Assembly: GCA_031283825.1 (NCBI GenBank)
Contig: JAITAZ010000491.1
Span: 1 to 12,392, forward strand
Direction: 5' to 3'
DNA length: 12,392 nt
Source: Planctomycetaceae bacterium
GTDB lineage: Bacteria > Planctomycetota > Planctomycetia > Pirellulales > Thermoguttaceae
The position numbers and the translations under genes are program-made. This document shows positions 5,844-12,392 of the stretch, one piece after another. Positions within the stretch are counted from its first letter, which is position 1. Each line of letters opens with the position of its first letter. Below the pieces are notes generated by a model. That model was given only the letters and a program-made list of their open reading frames with translations, was not told the origin of the DNA and did not search any database.

Positions 5844-8800
5844 CTATTTTTTTAACGCCGGAATCGCTCTGCCGACGCTCGTGAAAATTAACGTTACAGT
5901 AATTATACTCGGATCAACTCTGTACAATTTCGCGACTCCTTTACGATACGCTTTCATCTGTTCCTCGTGAAATTCTCGGCGGCTTTCAAGAAAATTTTCT
6001 TCCGTTTTTTCTGAACCCATTCGATCCGTCTTAAAATCTAAAACCTCAATATTAACAACCTCGCCGGACTTTCGCTCTACAACAAGTCGGTCAATTGAAC
6101 CTTTCATTAAACGTTGTTTTTTATCGTCGTCGAAAATTAGAAAACGTCTCTCATGCCAAACCTCGACGCTATCGCCGGAACTGTATCTACGACGCGATAA
6201 AACCTCGCGAATCTCCGGCTTCTTGCAAATCTCAATGAACGAATCAATAACGCTTTTCGCGTCAACATTCAACTCCGCTCGCCTTTTGCCGACATAGCCG
6301 TCGTCTCTAATAACTTTTTCAATTACGCCGCTTAAAATTGTTCGATCAAATTCCGTGTCGTCTAGCCATTCTCTGCGTTTTAACCAATTCTCAAAACACG
6401 CATGAATCATCTTGCCCCATAACATCGCAAGCTCGCGATTATAACTATAACTAGTTTCTTCAGACTTGATAACGTCAACGCGATCCGTTTTTTCATACGC
6501 CTCCGATTCTACGCTCTGCTTTTTATCTGATTTTCCATCATCCGTTTCATCGCTAATAAAAGTATGACGCGAAGGCGTTATTCGTTGTACATATCGATAC
6601 TCTTTACGATCCGATAGAATATCGCCGATTTTAATTTCGTCGAGTTCTATATTTTTTTCTGCATCTTTACTTTTGTCTGATTGAGGTTTACTCCAATGTC
6701 TATTGCCGGTTTCATACAAAATCGTCGAACTTGTTCTCTCGGCGGAATTATTTTTTTCACTAGAATTTTTATCATGTAAAGCTGCAAGCAAAAGCCCCTC
6801 AAATGTTTCTGGATATTTAATGTCGTCATTATCTTTCGCGTTTTCCTTTTTTATTTTTGGCGGTTTTACAATCATCACAAGCTCGTGAATCGCCCGTGTC
6901 ATCGCAACATACAAAACCGATAACGACTCCTTAATAGCGTCTTTAACATGATCTGAAAACGCTTTTCGATACTTATCCGGTTGCTCCGGCAAAAGAGATT
7001 GCAACGCGCTGTTAAGATACTTAATTACCAAGTCAATATCAGCAGTTGGTTTTTCGCGTCCGGCGATAAAGTTCGGCGTTCTTGCGTTTTTTTTCAAACT
7101 GCCATTCAAAAATGGAAGCACGACTATATCAAATTGCATCCCCTTCGATTTGTGAATTGTCATTATCCGAATGTTGTCAGTTATACTCGGACTCTGAACC
7201 TTTGTACTTTTTATCATTGCGATAAATTGTTTCGTCCTTGCGCCGCTCGCGTTTTCCTGAAATTGATACGCCAACTCCAGCAATTTTTCCAACCGCTGAT
7301 ACTCCCGCTGATCACAAGACGGCGCAAGCGATTCAACAAAACGCTCAATCACAATCCCATAACCGCTTTCCATTAAATCGCGCCGCAACTTCAACGCAAC
7401 ATTCGACGCAATCTTATCATCAAAAGCGCGGCGCGACTTCGACTCAATCCATTCGTCGTCGTATTTTTTCAAGCCAAGTATGTCGGCTAAAGGCGAATTC
7501 GCTAGATGGAATCTTGCTACGCCGTCGTCTGGGTGATCCGCCAATTGCATCGCCGATAACACGCATTGAACCGCCGCCGAATCTGTAATCGGGTTGCCGC
7601 CTTCCTCGCTTACGCTAATATTCCGGCGACGAAATTCATTCATCAATTTCGCTATTTCAGCATTTTTTGTAACAAGAATTCCAATCGAACAATCAGGTTT
7701 CCGCTCGCTTATCTCTATTACTTTTTGGACAACATAACTTTCATAACCTGTAATTTTGTCGTCGCCGTTATCGTTGTCAGTTTCGTCTGAATCGACCTCT
7801 GCCGTTTCAACAACGTCGTAAATGCTTTCGGGAGCGTATTCTAACAAACAGTGTCCTTCAAAGTCTTTTGCCGTTTTATGCTCTTTCATCCATTCCCGCC
7901 ATGAGCTTATGGCGTCGGTTTTCTTTTGTTCGTTTTTGTTTAACCCAAGCCAAACATAAAATACTTTATTCACAACATCAATAATAACTTGACTACTTCG
8001 ATAACTAATTTCCATAGTCTGTTTGTCAATATTCGGGGCAACATTATCTACTTCTTTGAAAATTTCGGACACTCCGCCGCGCCATCCGTAAATTGCCTGT
8101 TTCGAATCGCCAACGCACAAAAAAGTATTGTTCGGCGATAACGCAACACGATTCACAAACGGCTTAAGAATATTCCATTGAGATTTCGACGTGTCTTGAA
8201 ATTCGTCCAAAAGCAGATGTTCAATATTTGAATTCGTCCGATGTAAAATTGATTGGAATAGAGATTGAAAATCAAATTTATCGTTTTGCAGCTTGAATAA
8301 ATCGCCCAATCGATTGGTAATATCGTCGAATTGCAAAACTTGATTGTAGCTTAAAATTTTATCATATTCGACGACAATCAAATCAAACAACTCCCGCATC
8401 GTCCGTGTTATTCCGACAATTTTATTCAACTCGACCGCTTTTGCATGAACAATAAATTTGCGTAGAGAATTAAGTAAATCCCCTTCAATTGGTATATTAT
8501 AATATTTGTTTTCTGCGGCGATAATACTTTTGATAATCTTTGCGTCAAGAATTTCTAGCCAATTATTTTCATTGATAGCCGTAAGAATTGAATTGCGGAC
8601 ATTGACAAATCTATTGTCAATTTTACCGGCTTTTGTTACGGGCAATTCGGCGAGTTGTAATTGTTGCAAAGCGTCGTCGAATTCGTTTGTGTCGAGTTCT
8701 TTCGTCAAGAGTTCGTGATTGTCCCAAGCGTCGGGCGAAGACTCGCGGACAATGGGCATTACTTCACACATTAGCTCGCGTAGTTTTTTTGTAACGTTAA

Positions 8801-9359
8801 TGTCTTGATCGCCCTGTTGAATGGAGAGCATAAGTTTTCGCGCGTTATTTTTCTCGGAATTTTCTAAAACTTTGTGAATTGCTTCGTTGACAATTTTCTC
8901 AAATTCGCTATCGGGAATTATCGACCAACCGGAAGGAAATCCAAGTTCAAGAAAAAAAGTAGAAGCAATCCGGCTGAAAAACGAGTCAAGGGTGCAAATC
9001 CGAACTTTGTACAGATTACGAACAAGTTGCGCGAGAGCGTCGAATAATTTCTTGTTGATAATATTTTGAATTTCCGACTTGTTTTTTGTGTCGTTGAAAA
9101 TATCATTTGGCATTAAGGCTTTTAGATTATTTATTTCAGAGTTATCTCCGGCGATAGCTTTAGCAAGAGTTTTTATAATCCGTTCTGTAATTTCTCCGGC
9201 GGCTTTTCGGGTAAAGGTTGAAGCAAGAATTGTATCGACTTCGATTTTTTCGATTTTATTGGTGGCGTCAATATTTCTAAACAAAATTTTCAGAAAACGA
9301 TTACTAAGCTGCGTAGTTTTCCCAGACCCAGCAGACGCTTGAATTACAATATTTGGCAT
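5844..9359 (-). CDS. UvrD-like (SF1A) helicase with C-terminal RecB-family nuclease, AddA/RecB-like
   Basis: Predicted ATP-driven DNA helicase-nuclease for double-strand-break end processing ahead of RecA, and degradation of foreign linear DNA. Helicase motifs are complete: Walker A ASAGSGKTT (K14), FTRKAAGE (Ia), DEFQDTSKSQW (D385-E386), GDSKQAIYGWRGG (417-429), IMTIHKSKG (H736) and VAMTRA (R822). The RecB-type nuclease is also complete: GKMIHACFE (H986), GSID (D1090), LDFKTD (D1108, K1110) and QMKAY (Q1134, Y1138). Length, 1171 residues, fits AddA or RecB. Two acidic, low-complexity insertions interrupt the middle and the linker before the nuclease. The ATG at 9359 (MPNIVIQASAGSGKT) is preferred to a TTG 19 codons upstream because the P-loop strand normally starts the protein; neither has a Shine-Dalgarno. 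No AddB or RecC partner is visible on either side. The start faces a hairpin-rich gap and the stop is 16 bases from the convergent methyltransferase gene. Confidence 0.92.
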   Translation of the reverse strand: MPNIVIQASAGSGKTTQLSNRFLKILFRNIDATNKIEKIEVDTILASTFTRKAAGEITERIIKTLAKAIAGDNSEINNLKALMPNDIFNDTKNKSEIQNIINKKLFDALAQLVRNLYKVRICTLDSFFSRIASTFFLELGFPSGWSIIPDSEFEKIVNEAIHKVLENSEKNNARKLMLSIQQGDQDINVTKKLRELMCEVMPIVRESSPDAWDNHELLTKELDTNEFDDALQQLQLAELPVTKAGKIDNRFVNVRNSILTAINENNWLEILDAKIIKSIIAAENKYYNIPIEGDLLNSLRKFIVHAKAVELNKIVGITRTMRELFDLIVVEYDKILSYNQVLQFDDITNRLGDLFKLQNDKFDFQSLFQSILHRTNSNIEHLLLDEFQDTSKSQWNILKPFVNRVALSPNNTFLCVGDSKQAIYGWRGGVSEIFKEVDNVAPNIDKQTMEISYRSSQVIIDVVNKVFYVWLGLNKNEQKKTDAISSWREWMKEHKTAKDFEGHCLLEYAPESIYDVVETAEVDSDETDNDNGDDKITGYESYVVQKVIEISERKPDCSIGILVTKNAEIAKLMNEFRRRNISVSEEGGNPITDSAAVQCVLSAMQLADHPDDGVARFHLANSPLADILGLKKYDDEWIESKSRRAFDDKIASNVALKLRRDLMESGYGIVIERFVESLAPSCDQREYQRLEKLLELAYQFQENASGARTKQFIAMIKSTKVQSPSITDNIRIMTIHKSKGMQFDIVVLPFLNGSLKKNARTPNFIAGREKPTADIDLVIKYLNSALQSLLPEQPDKYRKAFSDHVKDAIKESLSVLYVAMTRAIHELVMIVKPPKIKKENAKDNDDIKYPETFEGLLLAALHDKNSSEKNNSAERTSSTILYETGNRHWSKPQSDKSKDAEKNIELDEIKIGDILSDRKEYRYVQRITPSRHTFISDETDDGKSDKKQSVESEAYEKTDRVDVIKSEETSYSYNRELAMLWGKMIHACFENWLKRREWLDDTEFDRTILSGVIEKVIRDDGYVGKRRAELNVDAKSVIDSFIEICKKPEIREVLSRRRYSSGDSVEVWHERRFLIFDDDKKQRLMKGSIDRLVVERKSGEVVNIEVLDFKTDRMGSEKTEENFLESRREFHEEQMKAYRKGVAKLYRVDPSIITVTLIFTSVGRAIPALKK

Positions 9360-9461
9360 AAAAATAAACTTAAAATAAAAATTGAATATTTCAGCAGGTA
9401 AAAGATCTTTCGACAAAATATTTCTTATAACTCATGTTACGCACTTGCTGCTCCAGACAGA

Positions 9462-9511
9462 TAGGCGACCGCCGACTCAGGTAGGCGACCGCCGACTCAA
9501 GGTAGGCGACC
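9462..9511. repeat. 20-21-bp direct tandem repeat, about 2.5 copies
   Basis: TAGGCGACCGCCGACTCA occurs at 9462-9479 and again at 9482-9499. A third partial copy, TAGGCGACC, at 9503-9511 leads directly into the inverted repeat. There are no unique spacers, so this is not a CRISPR array. Confidence 0.75.
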
Positions 9512-9633
9512 TTTCGCCGAAAGGTCGCGTCGGCGTTAGCCGACGGTAAATCTGAATTGATTTTAATTATTGTCGAATCCATTTTATCGTTGCCTTCGGC
9601 AACGCGACCTTTCGGCGAAAGGTCGCCTACCTT
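9499..9633. repeat. REP-like element: exact 31-bp inverted repeat with internal hairpins
   Basis: The arm at 9499-9529 and the arm at 9603-9633 are exact reverse complements over 31 bases. Each arm is itself a hairpin, GCGACCTTTC pairing with GAAAGGTCGC around a three-base loop. Between them lie two further hairpins: GTCGGC-GTTA-GCCGAC (9529-9544) and CGTTGCC-TTC-GGCAACG (9588-9604). The segment is clearly more G+C-rich than its surroundings. It is non-coding; a 63-codon minus-strand reading frame across it only reads the repeats. It may act as a bidirectional terminator between the divergent neighbours or be a REP-type mobile remnant. Confidence 0.8.
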
Positions 9634-9653
9634 TTAAAAGTGTTATTGCCGTT

Positions 9654-9701
9654 ACCGTATGCTAAAGCATACGGTTAATAAAGTACTGTCCTTGCAGGAC
9701 A
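9654..9701. repeat. two further hairpins in the helicase-YfhO gap
   Basis: A perfect 10-bp palindrome, ACCGTATGCT-AA-AGCATACGGT (9654-9675), is followed by TGTCCT-TGC-AGGACA (9687-9701) and then an A-rich run. Read on the minus strand, the second is preceded by a T-rich stretch and has no T-run after it, so it is not a clear terminator. Together with the element at 9499-9633, six or seven stem-loops fall within about 200 bases. Confidence 0.65.
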
Positions 9702-9807
9702 AAGAAAAATAAAATTGTCCGGTAAAATTAGGCCATGGATATATTACCAATGATGTTTTGTTCCCTTAAAATAGATATTTTAATCCTTTCTTTTCTTACA
9801 TTTAAAC

Positions 9808-12237
9808 TTGGGCTATCGATATATTTTTTTGGTAATTGTTTTATTTTTTTGTTTTAATGGCGGAGTTCCGGCGTTTCGGGATGGCGTTCATTATTATCGT
9901 CCGTTGTTTTGGTATCTTTGCGGCGAAATTGAGTTAGGGCGATTACCGTTGTGGAATCCTTATGAGAATCTTGGACAACCTCTTGCGGCTGATCCTACGT
10001 CGTTGTGTTTCTATCCTGTTATGATTTTTGCGGTTATTGCTTCGGTCTTGGGGATGAATCGAGATTTTGCTTATTCGATTTGCGTTGGATTTCATATTTT
10101 GCTTGCAGCTGTAACTTGTTATAGATTTATTCGTCTGAATCGTTTATCTCGTGAAGCCGGAGTTTTTGCCGGTTTGAGTTATGCTCTTGGCGGAGTTGTG
10201 ATTTTTCAGTGGAATAATCTACCGTTTCTTATTGGTGCTGCGTGGTTGCCGGAAGCGTTGAGTCAGGCAAAAATAATTATTGACGCGAATAAGTCGAATA
10301 GTTCTAATTCAGTTTATCGAAAGGGCGGAATTTGTTCGTTGTTTGATTTGGATCAATTTTCGTACAAAAATTCTGCCGACATTCGATTTAATGTAATTGC
10401 GTTTGCAATTGTTCTCTCGATGATGATATTAGGCGGCGATATTCAAACGGCGTATAATGTTGTAATTTGCGTTGTTGTAATGATTTTGATTTTGTCAAAA
10501 TATAAATTTCAAGCGTTAATTTATTTTTTCATTGCTGGAATATTTACGTTTATGTTTTCGGCGATTCTGATTTTGCCAGCAATTGAATTGTGGCAATTAT
10601 CTGACAGAACTTTAATTCAACATAGCGATTCGATAGAGCGTTTTTCGTTTCATCCTTTGCGGGTTTTGGAATTTCTTTTTACTGGAATTGGCGGAAAATT
10701 ATGTCCGGTAAATGCTGGAATATTTGCCGCGTTTTTGAAAGAAAAAAATCTTTGGACTCCGTCGGCGTATCTTGGATTACTTCCTGCAATATTTGCGTTA
10801 TGCGCGATTATTTCTGTTTTGATTTCGGCAATTGTCCGATTCCGCTGCCGCCGATTTTCAAAGCAAATCAGATATAAAATGATACTTGCCGCGATTATAA
10901 TTTTGACATTTTTTCTCTTTGCGAGTTTTGGCGGCAACTTTTTTGTTTATAGCGTGTTGAGAAAATTTCCAATTTATAATTCGTTTAGATATCCGTCGAA
11001 GTTATTGGTTTTTGCGGCGGTCGGAATTTCATTTTTGTCGGCGGTCGGATTTGATACTTTTAGACTAAATAGACGATTTGCAAAACTAACAATTATCATG
11101 TTGCGAATTATCGTTACGATATATATTGTTTTTGTAATTTTTGTTTGTTTCAATGGTTTTCCGAAATTCGAATCTCATCCGTTGTTTGGATTGTTTGATG
11201 CGGAGAAGGCGAGAAATCATTTGATTGTTTCGGTAATTATTGTAACGATAATTGTGATTTTGGTTGAGTTTAATTATCGTTACATTTTTATTGATTGCGT
11301 CAACAAATCGCGATTAGCTTTAAGGCGAAAAATATCGGGTTGGATTTTGGTAATTATTGTTACGGTTGATTTGTTTGTAGTAAATTCATGGATGATGATT
11401 TCGACGCCGTTTAGTCGTAATGATACGAAATCTTTGACGTTAAAGCTGATAGAATCTGATACAAACGATTTATTGGCGATTAAAGCGGTTGATGGAGGTA
11501 GTCGAAATTTTCCGATTCGTGTTTATCGGGATTATCCTTTTCGTTATCCGAGTCGATTTATGGAGTCGTCGTTGGATCGATTTGAGGAGATAATCAGTTG
11601 GGAGAAGTTGACGTTGTATCCGCGATATTCGTTTTTGGCTAAGGTTGGTTTATCGAATGTTCGGGGTTCGGTGATGCACAAGGATTATTACGCGGCGATG
11701 TCTCAAGTTTCGGCGGAGCGAAAAATCGTTGAAAATCGGGATGCGGCGGGATTATTTGAGAGTCATTTGGAGCAGTTAGGCGTGAAATATATTATTGCAG
11801 AGCGGGATTCTTTCGTGAAAAATAGAGATTTCAAAGCGGATAAAATAATTATTGATCTGAAAAATATTGATGGCGAGGATATTAGATTTCCGCTTGAATT
11901 TTCGATTTGGAGATTGAGAAATCCGAAGTTGCGAGAATATATTTTGTATGAGCCGAATCGAATTATATTTGACGTAAACGTGCGTGAAGAAACAGAAACG
12001 ATAATGTTAACCGAGCAATATTGGAAAGGTTGGCGGGCGTTTGACGGAGATGTAGAGATTCCGATAAAGCCAGTTCGTAAAATTTTCAGAGCTGTAGAGT
12101 TATCAAAAGGCAAACACCGAATAACGATGATTTACGATCCTCTATTAATCAAGTTAGGCGGACTAATCGCGTTTATAGGAATTTTATCGGCGATTATATT
12201 TTGCGTTTTTTTTCCGATTAATTTATGGAGAGTATAA
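9808..12237 (+). CDS. YfhO-type multi-pass membrane protein, putative GT-C-like glycosyltransferase
   Basis: An integral membrane protein of 809 residues, with roughly a dozen hydrophobic helices up to about residue 535, a large extracytoplasmic C-terminal domain, and a last helix at about 779-803. The N-terminal loop carries the family signature FRDGVHYY (23-30, acidic D25), PLWNPYENLGQP (48-58) and ADPTSLCFYP (61-70). The C-terminal domain ends with YWKGWRAF (738-745) and GKHRITMIYDP, typical of YfhO relatives. In Firmicutes YfhO is tied to glycosylation of lipoteichoic acid; the substrate here is unknown. The 5' end is unsettled. No in-frame ATG exists between the upstream stop at 9781-9783 and the FRDG motif, so TTG 9808 is a best guess and there is no Shine-Dalgarno. 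An ATG at 9735 opens another frame that is also hydrophobic and overlaps this start, so a frameshift near 9805-9850 is possible. The gene is divergent from the helicase and appears monocistronic. Confidence 0.85.
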   Translation: MGYRYIFLVIVLFFCFNGGVPAFRDGVHYYRPLFWYLCGEIELGRLPLWNPYENLGQPLAADPTSLCFYPVMIFAVIASVLGMNRDFAYSICVGFHILLAAVTCYRFIRLNRLSREAGVFAGLSYALGGVVIFQWNNLPFLIGAAWLPEALSQAKIIIDANKSNSSNSVYRKGGICSLFDLDQFSYKNSADIRFNVIAFAIVLSMMILGGDIQTAYNVVICVVVMILILSKYKFQALIYFFIAGIFTFMFSAILILPAIELWQLSDRTLIQHSDSIERFSFHPLRVLEFLFTGIGGKLCPVNAGIFAAFLKEKNLWTPSAYLGLLPAIFALCAIISVLISAIVRFRCRRFSKQIRYKMILAAIIILTFFLFASFGGNFFVYSVLRKFPIYNSFRYPSKLLVFAAVGISFLSAVGFDTFRLNRRFAKLTIIMLRIIVTIYIVFVIFVCFNGFPKFESHPLFGLFDAEKARNHLIVSVIIVTIIVILVEFNYRYIFIDCVNKSRLALRRKISGWILVIIVTVDLFVVNSWMMISTPFSRNDTKSLTLKLIESDTNDLLAIKAVDGGSRNFPIRVYRDYPFRYPSRFMESSLDRFEEIISWEKLTLYPRYSFLAKVGLSNVRGSVMHKDYYAAMSQVSAERKIVENRDAAGLFESHLEQLGVKYIIAERDSFVKNRDFKADKIIIDLKNIDGEDIRFPLEFSIWRLRNPKLREYILYEPNRIIFDVNVREETETIMLTEQYWKGWRAFDGDVEIPIKPVRKIFRAVELSKGKHRITMIYDPLLIKLGGLIAFIGILSAIIFCVFFPINLWRV

Positions 12238-12240
12238 TTT

Positions 12241-12334
12241 TGTAACCGTTCACGGTTTTCAAATTCCGATAATAGGGGAATTTTTAAACACGGATAATAA
12301 CAGATAGGACGGATAATCGCGGAAAATGCAAATG
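12241..12334 (+). repeat. dispersed repeat, TGTAACC/CGGATAAT family, copy 2 (possible terminator at its start)
   Basis: Starts three bases after the YfhO-type gene's stop with TGTAACCGTTCACGGTTTT, then AGGGGAATTTT, TAAACACGGATAATA and ACGGATAATCGCGGA, in the same order and orientation as the copy at 2787-2892. The first part, AACCG-TTCA-CGGTT followed by TT, is a 5-bp stem with a tetraloop that could act as a weak intrinsic terminator for the membrane protein gene. The remaining bases to the window end are AT-rich with nothing recognisable. Confidence 0.75.
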
Positions 12335-12392
12335 GCGATTTTAATATTCATAAATTTATTTATTTAGGTTTATTTAGTTATAGTTGATTTGT

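Noticed and set aside
6981..7790. Several plus-strand frames of 74-131 codons opposite the helicase
   Set aside because: Antisense shadows of a gene with all expected motifs; no start signals or domain features.
9462..9511. CRISPR-like direct repeats
   Set aside because: The 18-bp units are separated by two or three bases, without unique spacers, and no cas gene is present.
9391..9582. 63-codon minus-strand frame upstream of the helicase
   Set aside because: It simply reads through the tandem 20-mers and the inverted-repeat arm.
9758..9786. TTGTTC with downstream TA-rich words as promoter of the YfhO-type gene
   Set aside because: The -10 match is poor at acceptable spacing, and AT-rich DNA offers many equal candidates.

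Overview
The window is AT-rich bacterial chromosome, roughly one third G+C by eye, with five substantial protein genes, one small secreted protein, one gene remnant and several repeat-dense gaps. Three gene types look like what I know from Planctomycetota or the wider PVC group: a signal-peptide ThuA-like protein, a YfhO-type membrane protein with the FRDG...WNPYENLGQP signature, and a RecB/AddA-like helicase-nuclease opening with VIQASAGSGKT. Most genes also lack a Shine-Dalgarno motif, which fits. There is no rRNA or universal marker, so the phylum is an inference only.

Layout. 1-612 (minus) is the N-terminal part of an amino-methyltransferase cut by the window edge. 667-1872 (minus) is the exported ThuA-like protein. 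2090-2239 holds short tandem repeats, followed by a small exported protein of unknown function (2235-2579, minus). 2580-3436 has no intact gene. It carries a cluster of TGTAACC-type repeats, a REP-like pair forming a perfect 25-bp inverted repeat, a 19-bp-stem hairpin, a degraded fragment of a helicase 3' end, and a consensus-perfect sigma70-type promoter. That promoter drives a large DNA adenine methyltransferase, probably a single-chain restriction-modification enzyme (3437-5827, plus). Sixteen bases beyond its stop, and convergent with it, ends an intact 1171-residue UvrD-like helicase with a C-terminal RecB-family nuclease (5844-9359, minus). 9462-9701 is a dense cluster of hairpins and inverted repeats. 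9808-12237 (plus) is the YfhO-type membrane protein, followed by another copy of the TGTAACC repeat.

The most notable observation is that the restriction-modification-like gene is flanked on both sides by helicase 3'-end sequence in the same orientation: the real gene on the right, and on the left a relic that aligns by eye at 61 of 80 bases. This is what insertion with target duplication, or arrival of the modification gene with a piece of a neighbouring helicase, would leave. Genome-defence functions (two methyltransferases and a helicase-nuclease) cluster here, but apart from that arrangement I see no convincing new multi-gene system.
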